From Purshia tridentata (lineage: Eukaryota > Streptophyta > Magnoliopsida > Rosales > Rosaceae), in NCBI GenBank assembly GCA_003254885.1, contig QANT01008026.1, positions 38,011 to 102,010 of the forward strand: a stretch of 64,000 bases of DNA, written 5' to 3'. The position numbers and the translations under genes are program-made. Shown here piece by piece: positions 54,071-64,000 of this stretch (within the stretch, counting starts at the first letter, position 1; each line of letters opens with the position of its first letter). The notes under the pieces are model-generated. The model was given only the letters and a program-made list of their open reading frames with translations. It did not search any database and was not told the DNA's origin.

Positions 54071-54401
54071 CTTTTATAGTGCATAATTCAAAGCATGTGG
54101 CCAAGCAGTCCTTTAATTTTGCTAGAACAAAGTTATTAAGTTTGATAAATTTACACTTAATGTCAGAGCATCTGTGCAGACAACCTGGGTCTACATGAAA
54201 CCTGCCATGTCTACCTCTTCTATCCATCTGATCAGGATTAGGAGGAGGAGACGAGAGAGTCGACATCGGAAGCAAATGCAGATCAGAAGGAGCTGATGCA
54301 GCTGAAGGAGAAGGAATAGGGTATTGATCTTCTTCATCATAATATTCTTGTGCTCCAACTTGCAAAACCATAATAATTATCATCACAAACTTCCTCATCA
54401 T
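54071..54401 (-). CDS. Small secreted cysteine-rich peptide, copy 1 (exon 1)
   Basis: Begins MMRKFVMIIIMVLQVGAQ, a hydrophobic signal peptide with probable cleavage after VGA. An acidic and Pro/Ser-rich spacer follows (about residues 19-68). The Cys core is C-LHR-C-SDIK-C, 15 residues, then C-LAT-C-FEL-C. The coding exon is predicted to end at 54071 with a phase-1 donor (ATA AAA G|GTTCTC), as in the two neighbouring copies. A short last exon should follow; one weak candidate begins after an AAG acceptor near 53975. Reading through the donor instead gives a 132-aa frame to 54003. The framework resembles thionin-like or hairpin-type plant peptides, but I cannot assign a named family. Confidence 0.7.
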
Positions 54402-55275
54402 AAAATATATATATATATATATGGGTTTAATTTATTTAGCTACCTATCTAGCTCCTCTTGGATACTTATATGAAAGATTTGATCGAAAGTAATACAATCT
54501 CATATGAGGTTTATTGACGATTTTTGTATTCAGATAATCGACTATATATGAGAATTGAGTTAAATGATATTTTTTTTGTTTTAATGTCAACAAAACGTAC
54601 GGTGACAAAGCTAGGATGCTTAATTATCACAGAAACAAGTCTATTTGGTTGCGTTGCATTAACTTTGTATAATTCATTGGATTTGGTAAGGACGTATGAC
54701 GTACTTTAACAACAAAAAGATGGTAATAACATGTATTTAATTAATATCGATAATATTTTTAATCAATCCACCCATTGAAGAGTGCGGAAGACTAACATAT
54801 GTTGCATATTATTAGTCTTTTCTTTTGAAACGAGAACTTGGTAATTAATTTGAAGAGATCGATTGTTTTCTTTGGGTCATTTGATTAATTGGTAAGATGC
54901 ATGGAAAATGGGTTTCGGGTTTTTGAAATAATGATTTTACATGCATATATCGGTCTACCATATTTGCTGTTTTTTGGGATTTTCAATTAGGTAGATGAAG
55001 TGTGGGTTTTTTGGAATGATAATTTTCGTTGCATATATGTTGATCTTCCTTCCGATTTTGGAATGATAATTTTCTTTGCATATTGTTTGTGTTGTTGATC
55101 ATTTAATCTTTATAGCTGGGCAAATTATTTCCGATTTATCCAATTTTGTCCAAGAATGATTATTTAATGGATACCTAAAAAATAGACAATTCGAATCGTT
55201 GAAATCTTATATAGAGTGAGCACTATTAAAAACTTGTGTCAAAAATATAATGCCATGGATCCGCACCTATATAGT

Positions 55276-55797
55276 AGGGGTGAGAATGATGCAACCCCAC
55301 TAACCAAACAAAATGAGTTGAGTTGGTCCAATTTCTAACACCCAATTTAGGTCAGTTCATAACCTGACCTCAAATGGGCTGGTTAACGAGTTAAGGTTTC
55401 AAATAACCGAACAAACCTGACCTAAAAATAAAAGACGAAAACCTTAAAAATAATTAATGAATCAAGACTGTTTTTGATTTAATAATATTTCATGACTTGT
55501 TGTATTGTCATATTAATTTATTAAATTTGTTCTGCCAAACAGAAATGTATTTTAAAATAATACAGTAATTTAAGTTGACTTTGGGCCTAAATTTTAATTG
55601 TAAATTGGGCATTATCAAATGCATCATTGTATGAACCATGACTCTAATGCCAATAAGTATTGGAAACCATGCCTTTTAATCACAATAAGCACAATTTAGG
55701 GCCTGTGACTAATGAAAGATATTACAGTAGTGTTAATTGGTATGGTCTACGATTTAAGAGAAAAACTGAATCAAACCTACCCGTGCCTACCTCTGTT
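55276..55797. mobile_element. Candidate non-autonomous element
   Basis: The left boundary TAGGGGTGAGAATG and right boundary CCCGTGCCTACCTCTG are roughly inverted copies, and both outer flanks contain TATAG. The interior holds words common in degenerate plant repeats (GGTTCAATT-like, CCTGACCT, ACCGAACAAACC). The ends match imperfectly, so this is tentative. Confidence 0.35.
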
Positions 55798-56196
55798 ATA
55801 GTAATACATTCTTTTGCGTTTGAATAATTCAACAATTAATATTTGATGTTTTACAAATCGTACACTAACTAGTTTCTTTTTCTTTTTATTTTTTATTTGG
55901 GTAAGGCAGAATTTGAACTTGTGTTACTAAACTAAGTCACCAAACTTTCAAAGAAGATCGAGCAATCCAGTTGATGGGTTATGGGTACGTATACCCAATT
56001 GGCCGGAACAGCACTATATGCATATTGAGAAACCGATCGAACCTCACAAACCACTTGAACTCTCTTAATTAAGCATATACAGGCCTTATAGATCAATGAA
56101 GATATATAAATGAGCAATAAATTAAACAAAATATTGGAAGATGGTAGCTAATTGCCAAAAGCTACCATAGCTATGTTGTTTCAGTACTTCAAGTCT

Positions 56197-56654
56197 TCAA
56201 GGAAGATCTGTAAACCACCCTGCATGATATTCCCAGTAGCATCATATATATATACACATGTCACTTTCATGCATGCATCAAATTAATAAATTGAGGAATA
56301 ATTTGACTTAAGAAACATCAAAGAGAGAGATAAACCTTGTATACTACACTCTAGAATACAGCCCTCCAAACATTCAGCTAAGGAAATTGGAATTGGTCCA
56401 TCAAAGCGATCATTATTATTAGGTTGGCCCAAATGACAGTACTGCTTAGTGCAATCGCGCAGACAACCTAGGCCTACACGATGTATACCTTTTTTAAATC
56501 CATCCACATGTAAACCAGAAGGCCTAGGAGACAACACAGAAGACGACCCAACTATAGGATCATCATCATATTGTTGTGCTCCAACTAATTGCAAAAGTGC
56601 CTTAATTAACATAACAATTACTATCACCACAAATCTCCTCAGCATCAAATTCAT
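56197..56654 (-). CDS. Small secreted cysteine-rich peptide, copy 2
   Basis: Starts at 56654 (MNLMLRRF) or, matching copy 1 better, at 56645 (MLRRFVVIVIVMLIKALLQL...VGAQQ). Signal peptide, acidic Ser/Pro spacer, then the Cys core C-LRD-C-TKQY-C, 21 residues, C-LEG-C-ILE-C. Exon 1 ends at 56336 with a phase-1 donor (ATA CAA G|GTTTAT). A good second exon is 56219-56197 after an ATGCAG acceptor, adding GWFTDLP and a stop, for about 113 aa. It is the best-supported complete member of the three. Function is unknown; a defence or signalling peptide is inference. Confidence 0.7.
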
Positions 56655-57645
56655 TTTTAGCTAGGATGTATATATATTTCTTAAAATATATGGCTGTATA
56701 TATAAGCTCTCTAAATTAACGTACTCTAGATTATAAAGATCTTAATAAGCTTGAGTTTATTAATCAAAATTTAATATGCTTAAACAACTAAGATCTAAAT
56801 CGATAAATTATTAACCAAACGAAACCATTCAATATTGTAGAAGAACGTATTTAGTTAATGTTAATGTTAATGACATCGGGTAAACAAAAAGAAAAAATTT
56901 CTAAGTACCCATTCAAGAGTTTAAAAGAATTTGACCTATTTCTCAACAACAAATATAGCACCGAATTATCGAAAAAAAATAGTACGTGGCTGATCACTAA
57001 CCATAAACGAAATCAAGTCCAAGTCACTTAATTATTAATTAATTACCAACTTTAATGACTTACAAACAAACACGAAAGCTACAGATTGATCTACAGGCCA
57101 AATTGACTAGCTTTATTCTCGACCGAAGACGACATATATATATATTGATAATATATAATTATAAGCTTCATCCCAAACAATTTTGTGGAATATATGGCCG
57201 GCCAGTACGTAATTAGAAATAAATTCATTGGATACTAATTAATTAGAACATGATAACATTATTGTAAAACGACAATTAAAAAGATAGCTCATCTCTTCTG
57301 TTGCAATTGTTGCTGCAAGTTCACTGTTGCTTCCCTCGTCTTCATTTGGTTTTGCAACAATATTAACTTAATTCAATATTGTCCCCAACGAACTTAAGAT
57401 TTAGGGTATCTTGCGCGCAAATTGATCATCAAAATGGGCTCCTTTTATACAGATTCATAAAAACAAACATGAAAATTAATTGAATTAGAACTTAATTGAA
57501 CATCGAAAAAGAGATGATTAATAAAGTTAAAGACAATCATAAAAGTATAAACAAGTGTGTGGAAGATCAATATACGTATGTGTATGTATATATATATATA
57601 TACGAAAATATTATCTTTCCACATAGTTTTGCGACATATCATTAC

Positions 57646-57673
57646 CATACATATATATATATATATATATATA
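57646..57673. repeat. TA microsatellite
   Basis: TA run just beyond the predicted exon 1 donor of peptide copy 3. A shorter TA run lies at about 57587-57602. Confidence 0.85.
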
Positions 57674-57700
57674 GAAAAGCAAATGTTCTAATTTTCGGAC

Positions 57701-57980
57701 CTGGTATACAGCAGATTAGCAGGCAGTCCACATGACATTTTTGGAGAAGTAATTCAAAATCACGAATTCTATTATCATGGTGATGAGGTTGTTTGTCATA
57801 ATGACAGTGTTTGATAATGCAGTTGCGCAGGCAAACTACGTTTGGAGTATACAAACGTTTGCCCTCTTCATCCAGATCAGCCAGACTACTACTACTACTA
57901 CTAATATCATCAATTTTCGATCCAACTTGCAAAACTTTAATTAACATAATAATATTAATAATCGCCACAAATATCTTCAT
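57701..57980 (-). CDS. Small secreted cysteine-rich peptide, copy 3 (exon 1)
   Basis: The start at 57980 (MKIFVAIINIIMLIKVLQVG) aligns with the other copies; an upstream in-frame ATG at 58025 exists. The signal peptide is followed by Ser/Asp-rich sequence, then C-LRN-C-IIKH-C, 22 residues (His-rich, HYDKQPHHHD), C-HVD-C-LLI-C and one extra Cys. The exon is predicted to end at 57701 with the same phase-1 donor (ATA CCA G|GTCCGA). I could not place the last exon. If the donor is not used, the frame continues to 57642 through a TA microsatellite. The extra cysteine and His-rich loop set it apart from copies 1 and 2. Confidence 0.65.
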
Positions 57981-58449
57981 TAAATTTCTGCGTGTATATG
58001 GCTTTAGTTGTACTCCTAAAAGCAATAATATTCACAATTTATATATAATAATTAAGCAATAAAATATATTTCTTGAATTTATAATTAATTGACAATTTAA
58101 GATGACAATGGATAATTGATTCTATGAATTTTGAGTGGTTAAAAGATATTCTATTTTTATGGAAACAAAAGGGCAGGTGATGGAAAATATTTTCATTTCA
58201 TTGTAATAGAGCTGGCAAGCACATGTACGTACGTGACTTAATTTGACAATATTGAATTAACCAAAAATATAATACTTATTTATCATCTAATATCCACATA
58301 AACTCTATAAAAAAATCAAAGCAACACATTCGAGAGTGACATATTTGGGTTATGCATGCGGATAGAGAAAGCAAACATATATAGTTACATATATATGTAT
58401 ATATAGTATCAGTNGTCATTTGGAACGCCATGCTAGTTGGGGTATGGAC

Positions 58450-58662
58450 TGTTAGCTATTAAGTTTCTGTTGTGTAAATGAGCCATGCCACGTGTCATAT
58501 TCTGATTAGCAGTTGTTAATCCTAGCTGTCAAGAATTAGTTAGAGTTAGTTAGGCTTGCCTTCAGGTCTATAAGGCTTCGACTGTACTGATTTTACACAC
58601 ACTGAATAACAAATTATGGTTAGCAGATTTTCCTTGTTTATCAACTCTGTTAAATTCTCTCA
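58450..58662 (+). mobile_element. 5' LTR of a Copia-type retrotransposon
   Basis: A 213-bp segment begins TGTTAGC and ends CTCTCA, so TG...CA. It contains a TATA-like CTATAAGG near 58567. It is followed within eight bases by a primer-binding site. Plant Copia elements of the small-LTR type look like this. No 3' LTR is in the window, so LTR age cannot be measured. Confidence 0.7.
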
Positions 58663-58670
58663 AGCTTTGA

Positions 58671-58682
58671 TGGTATCAGAGC
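58671..58682 (+). other. Primer-binding site, initiator Met tRNA
   Basis: TGGTATCAGAGC is the classic plant LTR-retrotransposon primer site, complementary to the 3' end of initiator methionine tRNA. Reverse transcription would start here. It fixes the LTR boundary and the element's + orientation. Confidence 0.9.
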
Positions 58683-58907
58683 CATGGCGATCTTGACGAC
58701 CATGGTTTCGTTCTTACGCTCAACCTTCAATCTTTTCAGCTAAGTTTCTGTCCCTGTTCTCGATTCTTTTCTTCAATTCATCTTTGTGTTGTTCAATTCG
58801 GCGAATTCATCTTTGCGTTCTTGATTGCTCAATTCTGCGCATTCATATCTGAGTTCTTGATTCTGCAAATTCTCTTCAATTCTTCAACTTTCTCGGTTCT
58901 TGCTTTC

Positions 58908-59533
58908 ATGGCTACCTCCACTGTGTCTCCAATATTTCTTCCTTCTATTCTTCTTGATGAGCACAACTATCCTACTTGGCTATTTCGTATGGAGTCGTTC
59001 TTGCGCGGCCAAAACTTATATGGTTTCATTGATGGCTCGAATGTTTGTCCTTCGAAATTTGTGTTGTCCCCAACTGAGGGTTTCACTTCTGAGATCTCTC
59101 CTGCGTACAGTCAATGGGTTGTCCAGGATCAAAATATTATTCACATGCTTGGGCAAACTTTGTCCTCTGTTGCACTGTCCTGTGCTGTTGGTAGCAAATC
59201 TGCCAGAGAGATGTGGCTTAATCTCCAACAGAAGTTTGCAGCTCCATGCCGACAAAACATCCTTCAGCTTAAATCCAATCTTCAAGATCTCAAGAAAGGC
59301 TCTGACTCCATTGAAATGTATCTTGATAAGGTTAAAGCAGCTCGTGATGCTCTTGCCACTGTTGGTGTTGCTCTTGATGATGAGGATGTTGTGGTTTCTG
59401 TGCTTAGAGGCTTACCTTCAGAATTTGCTGCCATCAAAACTGTTATTCGTGCTCAATTTGTCAGTTGTTCAATGAGTGAACTTAAAACCCTTCTTAAGGC
59501 TGCTGAGATCGATATTGACAATGAAACCAAGGC
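58908..59533 (+). pseudogene. Truncated Copia gag
   Basis: Starts MATSTVSPIFLPSILLDEHN and continues as a Copia gag (UBN2/retrotran_gag type): NYPTWLFRMESFLRG, then SQWVVQDQNIIHMLG, SAREMWLNLQQKF, and ending near SMSELKTLLKAAEIDID. About 209 codons are open. After DNETKA the sequence abruptly becomes that of a different element (TGTAACACCCCG). The zinc knuckle, protease, integrase and reverse transcriptase are absent. The frame is intact up to the break, so disruption looks relatively recent. Confidence 0.85.
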
Positions 59534-61331
59534 TGTAACACCCCGCACTTTTCAAATTGGTTTTGAAAAGCTTTTTAAAGGTTTTCGGAATTTTATTTGG
59601 AAAGTAAAGTGTTTTGGACGTTTTTCAAATTTTAAAGTTTGATTTTAAAAAGGGGGCAAAAGTTGACTTTTTGTTCGGGCAAGGTTTTTGCGTTGACCTT
59701 GGGTTCGTTGGAAAGGTCTCGTCCTCACGAGTTCGTAGACACGTAGCACGCGTTAAACGGAGCTACAGTTTAAAAGTTACGGACGTGTGAAGGGAAGGAC
59801 AAGTTGGTAATTTTAGAAAAGTTGGATTTTTAAAAGGGGCACGGAACCCCAGAAATCAGACCCAGCTTTCTCTCTCCTCTCTCCCGACCCTTCTCTCCCT
59901 CTCTCGCGCGACACAGCCCAGCCGCGCCTCTCGCCGGCGCGTGGTCCTCGGCTCGCCGTGCTCGCCGGCTTCCCCTCTTCCTTCCGGTGGTGGCGGTTTC
60001 CGGTGAAGCAGCCCAGAACTCGAAGAATCGCGCGTGCACAGTCGGGGTGATCGGTGGCGATCTCGCCGTTTCCGGCGACGACGAGGCCCAGCGACCGCCC
60101 AGATNCACCTGCCCAGATCTTCTCCCCTCGTCGAGCCCAGCTCGTTGGTGGGGTCGACCGCACCGTTGGACCGCCGTGGGCGGCGGATCGACGTTGGAGG
60201 TGCCGCCGGCTTCTCGGCCTGATTTCTCCCTTTTCCGGCCACTTTTGGCCGTCGACCCAGGTTCGAGTTTTGATCCCCTCGATCTCCTCTACGTGCCCAT
60301 GTAGTTTGTTTTAGCTAAACACGACTTTCGTTTTTGACAGTTGACCGCCGTTGACCGCCCGTTGACCGTTGTGGGGCTCGCTGCGTGTGACGGTTCCAGC
60401 GACCGTTCCTTGGTTTTCGGCCTCGGGCCAACCACCCGAGCTTGTGGGTGAGTTCTCGGACCTTTCGAGTGTGTTTTCCGGGGTCGGGCAACCCCCGAGC
60501 GGAGTGGTTCCCACCGTTTCGGGTGTTTGTTGGATNTTGTTTGGCTTGGTTGTGAACTGTGTTGTTGTTTCTTGGACTGTCTGGTCTTAACAGGTGTGCT
60601 CGGCTCGGGAATTGTGTTCCCGATGCCGTTATGCTGTCGGATTTTAGAATCCGAGTAAAGGAGCCACGAAGGACACAAAGGGTAGTTTAGTATTTTTGCG
60701 TGGTCACGGTGAGTGAACCTAGGACCCTTTAACTCTCAGTTTAATTAGTTACTTGGTGGCTTGTGTGTTGTTTGTTTTGGGTTGCGAGTTACTAGTTAAG
60801 GGGGGTTACGGAATTAGAAATGGAATTTCTGAGGATTAAAGGATTGACGGAGGCCTAAGTAAGGATTAGTGGTTGTTGAGGACCGGTGAGTCCAGGTGGA
60901 GACTTTTGGATAGGATTGAGATTCCCAGGATTTTAAGGTTATTGCTTTTTAAGGTGATTTAGTATGGATGTTGGTTTGGAAACTGTTTTTAAGAACTCAG
61001 TTTATTCTTGGTTAAAGATAAAGGTTTGATTCTTACTTATCAGTTTTGGTAACGTTTGGTTCTGTTAGAAAGGACTTAATTTTAAGATTGAGCTTTGGTT
61101 AATTTTCTCGTCACATCAAAAAGGATTTGGAACGTGCATTTTGGTGTTTTGAACTAAAGACAATTGTTTTCGGATTGGTACTGTTTTCAAAGCACCCAGT
61201 TGCTATTCGTACAGCTTCTCAGGTTATACAGGTCTTTGGGACCCATCACGGCACACACATAGGCTTTGGGCCGTGTGTCGGTATGCCTCGCCCTTTGGGG
61301 GCAGTCTGCGTGCACGTACGACATTCTGGCC

Positions 61332-61511
61332 CGTTGTACGACGGCGAAACGACGGTACAACGGCCACCGAATCCACTCGCATGACGGCGATACGACGGTG
61401 CGGGTGGAAGGATAAGCACGTACGACATCCTGGCTTCTTGTATGACGGCGTTACGACGGTACAAGGGCCACTAAATCCACTTGCATGACGGCGTTGCGAC
61501 GGTGCAAGTGG
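61332..61511. repeat. Four-hairpin array, two alternating types
   Basis: Two units of about 104 bp each hold two palindromes around a shared core (TGACGGCG/CGACGG). Arms are CGTTGTA/TACAACG (61332-61362), CCACTCGCA/TGCGGGTGG (61373-61407, one G-T type mismatch), CTTGTA/TACAAG (61437-61465), CCACTTGCA/TGCAAGTGG (61477-61511). Arm sequences change in paired fashion between units. Confidence 0.75.
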
Positions 61512-62343
61512 AAGGATAAGTTACTTGGGTGCTTAGATGGAAAACGCTCCTTTGAAAATTATGTTCTTTATAATTATCTTCCCTCTATGTGAATTATAGA
61601 TTTCAGTTCTGAATTAATATTTTGAGAGCTTGACCAATTTGATCAATTTATCAGAGTTTTCAGTTCTGGTTTTATAAATTGGGACTTTGATCAGCTTTAT
61701 TATTTTCTAAAAGAGTTTTGCAAATGGATTTTAAAAACGGATTTCTACAAAGAGTTTCTAGTGGATTTATAAAATGTTTTAAAGCTGGGGAATCTCAAAA
61801 AGGGTAACAGTGAGGTTGAGAAACCTTGGTTTTAAAGGTCTAGATGAGAGTTGATTACTGGGGTTTGAGTAGTAAAGGTCATTCGAGATTTAAGGGTAAG
61901 TAAAAGGTTACGGAATATCAGTTATTTTTAAATTGAGGATTTAGTAGGTTCTAAAGGTTATTAAGAACAGTGGAAGGATTAATTGAGGTCTAAGTTGATT
62001 CAGAATGGATATCGATGATTCTAAGAGTATTGGAGAAACTAGTGGAATTCTAAGTCAGGATGTTGTGATATAATTTGAGGTGATTCCAGTTTAGAGAACC
62101 ATTTAAGGATAATTGAGGTGATCTTTCAGTTAGAGGTTAAATTGAGGATAATTGAGGCATTACAGTTTAGGGACGGTGAATTTGATCGGTTTAGAGGATT
62201 TGGATAAGGGTTATGATTTATGATTTATGATTTGAGGTTTGATTGTGATTCGGGGTTTAAGAAGGATTGTGTTTGATTATTTTATTGGACTTTAATTTGA
62301 GGTTTTCAGTTAGATTTCACTCACACGAGCTCTAGTGAGCTTA

Positions 62344-62365
62344 CCGGGTTTGTGTGTAAACCCGG
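62344..62365. repeat. Perfect 8-bp stem hairpin
   Basis: CCGGGTTT, a six-base GT loop, then AAACCCGG. It follows GAGCTCTAGTGAGC near the 3' part of the 3.1-kb element. It may be an LTR RNA structure; no role can be shown. Confidence 0.75.
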
Positions 62366-62656
62366 TGCACCTGTGGTTGGGTGCAGGGTTTGGTTTTGCA
62401 GGTGAGCAAGCTGAGGAGGCAGTAGAGAGAAGACGAGGCAGTGGGACCAGCAGCAGTTTTAGAAAATTTATTTTACAGTCTTATTTTTGTGTAAAAAGTT
62501 TTATATTTGGTTTTATCTGAATTGTTTTGTAAAATTTCAGTGATTTCAGTAAATTATTTTGTATTCATGGCTCACAGTTTCAAGAAAAAGGGCCCACAGG
62601 GAACAGTTATCAGTTTTCAGCAGTGTAGACACGTGCCCGAGGGTCGGGGCGTGTCA

Positions 62657-63290
62657 ATAGAGCTAGAAAACTCGAGATAAATGACCACAAAGTAAGCTAC
62701 CCGAACTGTCATTTTTCCAGAAAATTTCCAGATTTTTCTTCAACTTTCAACCTCATTTTGATACCTCAAAACTTGATGAAATTTAGCAATCTTATACTCG
62801 TTTTAAAGCTTGTAATACCATATTTACAACCATATAAAGATCTTTCAAAATTAGTGCTTAAAATTCTAGTTATAAGTCTCAAAAGGAGGCCATATAAAAC
62901 TGTGAATTTTCTGAGAAAATTTCCAGATTTTTCAAGTTTATTTGTTTTTCATTTTCTTTCGATTTTAAACCACAAAACAAGTTTCTAGGACTATAACAAG
63001 ATAATTTAAAAGTTATTTTCATTTAAAAACGTAAAACAAAGGTTTGTAGTTGAAAGTTTAAAACTTAACTTTAACAAAATTTAATAAGGACACCCATGTC
63101 TCCATGGGTTCCTTGAGCTCACCTTTCTTTCTAACTTCTTGAGTTCTATAGAGGCTAAAACCTGTGGATTCCTACAGTAAAGAAGACCCACAAATGACTA
63201 AAAGATGTTAGTTTAATCAAAGTCTAAAAAATTAAGAAAGATAAAGTTTAAAATTGAACTCTAACCTTCTTAAGTTTTCTTTTCTTCTTC
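62657..63290. other. Repeat-derived AT-rich DNA
   Basis: No gene. The words AACTGT and GAAAATTTCCAGATTTTTC recur near 62706-62738 and 62899-62933, a decayed duplication with a period near 195 bases. This could be internal sequence of the flanking retroelement. Confidence 0.4.
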
Positions 63291-63311
63291 CATGCCCTTT
63301 TCTCTAGCTCA

Positions 63312-63462
63312 CTCCCTCTTCTTTCTTCTCTCTTCTTTCTTTCTTTCTCTCTTTCTCTCTCTTTCTTTCTTTCTCTCTTTCTTTCTCTCCTTCTTTCTTT
63401 CTCTCTTTCTTTCTTTCTTTCTTTCTCTCCTTCTTTCTTTCTCTCCTTTCTTTCTCTCTTTT
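63312..63462. repeat. CTTT/CT microsatellite
   Basis: About 150 bases of mixed CTTT and CTCT units. The Lys/Arg/Glu-rich open frame on the minus strand and the Phe/Leu/Ser-rich one on the plus strand are artefacts of it. Confidence 0.9.
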
Positions 63463-63603
63463 CCTTGGTACCTTGGTTGCTTAAGAGTGCTCATCACTCA
63501 CATAACCTCCCTATTTATAGCCAACTTTTTGGTTCAAGTAACCATTTTGGTTAGCTTATCTAGTTATGCCATTGGAATGGCTATCATTACTTAAGTTATT
63601 ACT

Positions 63604-63725
63604 CATGCCTTATAATCACTACTAGTGGTGACTCACCCTTTTAAAACCAATCACAAGCTCACACCATGCCTTATAATCACTACTAGTGGTGACTCACCCT
63701 TTTAAAACCAATCACAAGCTCACAC
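63604..63725. repeat. Perfect 61-bp tandem duplication
   Basis: The unit beginning CATGCCTTATAATCACTACT occurs at 63604-63664 and 63665-63725 without visible differences. No N separates the copies. Confidence 0.9.
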
Positions 63726-63840
63726 ACCTCACTTTCTTTCACCAATCACAAACTCACACACCTCATTTTCTTTCACCAATCACAAACTCACAAACCACCT
63801 TTCTTTCACCAATCACAAACTCACACATAAACCACAAAAC
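63707..63840. repeat. 33-34-bp tandem repeats (ACCAATCACAAACTCACA)
   Basis: Units start at 63707, 63741, 63775 and 63808, and the first overlaps the end of the 61-bp duplication. Unit divergence is low. Non-coding. Confidence 0.85.
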
Positions 63841-64000
63841 CAATGAGAAACTAAGCCATCCAAGTGTAAAAGTTGCCTTCCAAGTATCTAGTCATCAAAC
63901 ATATATGTATGTCTATATACATATGCTTTTCCTTTAGGGATAATTAGAAATAGGTCCAATTTTAAAGGGTCATTTAGACTAAAACCATATAGAAATTTAA

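Larger units (their letters stand above)
59534..62656. mobile_element. 3.1-kb TG...CA element interrupting gag (possible solo LTR)
   Basis: The left end TGTAACACCCCG and right end CGGGGCGTGTCA are imperfect inverted repeats with TG...CA termini, as in an LTR. The interior has no transposon protein. It includes a GC-rich stretch (about 59830-60500), an array of small hairpins (61332-61511) and a hairpin at 62344-62365. Two single Ns lie inside (60105, 60536). Flanks do not show a target-site duplication, and the right flank does not resume gag. It may therefore be a long LTR with more element beyond, or a rearranged insertion. Confidence 0.55.

Noticed and set aside
58408-58420. N at 58414 as a third duplication artefact
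   Set aside because: The flanks are not direct repeats, unlike the Ns at 476 and 17022. The Ns at 60105 and 60536 also lack long flanking duplications.
59813-60678. Overlapping GC-rich open frames on both strands
   Set aside because: They lie in the GC-rich part of the 3.1-kb element, cross N characters, and are Arg/Gly/Pro-rich without any transposon or cellular motif.
63309-63497. Lys/Arg/Glu-rich minus-strand frame
   Set aside because: Pure translation of the CTTT microsatellite.

Overview
This is a nuclear chromosome segment of a flowering plant, almost certainly a eudicot. The genes are split by short AT-rich GT-AG introns. The products are plant-type: a group-C MAP kinase kinase, an LRR-malectin receptor kinase, a trichome-birefringence-like protein, a vacuolar CAX exchanger and a PTS2-type peroxisomal citrate synthase. 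Intergenic DNA is AT-rich and full of CT/GA, TA and poly-T tracts. The compact genes suggest a small-genome rosid, but I cannot name the genus. Exon models were read by eye from splice sites; every complete multi-exon model stays in frame from ATG to stop.

Layout. 0.4-1.9 kb: an intronless MKK4/MKK5-type kinase (+). 2-7.2 kb: a gene-poor stretch with microsatellites and a degenerate tandem array (3906-4510). 7.2-11.7 kb: a CAX2/CAX5-type cation/proton exchanger (+). 13.4-14.9 kb: a TBL/DUF231 cell-wall acetyltransferase-like gene (+). 16.3-16.7 kb: a hAT-like MITE. 18.0-25.6 kb: a 24-exon LRR-malectin receptor kinase of subfamily VIII-2 (+). 26.6-31.5 kb: ARPC1, a WD40 subunit of the Arp2/3 complex (+). 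32.6-36.3 kb: organellar GatA (+). 37.4-39.8 kb: elongin A (+), convergent with V-ATPase subunit D (40.7-43.6 kb, -). 44.8-48.7 kb: peroxisomal citrate synthase (-). 49.8-52.7 kb: COQ3 methyltransferase (-), with a 167-bp inverted-repeat element just upstream. 54-58 kb: three small secreted cysteine-rich peptide genes in tandem (-). 58.4-64 kb: a repeat-dominated end, with a Copia LTR, its initiator-Met primer-binding site and a gag that stops where a 3.1-kb TG...CA element begins, then decayed repeats.

The named genes are mostly single-copy housekeeping or signalling genes with no operon-like logic. The most interesting accessory feature is the three-gene cysteine-rich peptide cluster: a conserved C-x3-C-x4-C ... 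C-x3-C-x3-C framework, a conserved phase-1 donor after the last cysteine, and very divergent sequence elsewhere. The second is the alternating hairpin array inside the 3.1-kb element. Two of the five N characters are flanked by near-identical direct repeats and look like unmerged assembly joins rather than biology.
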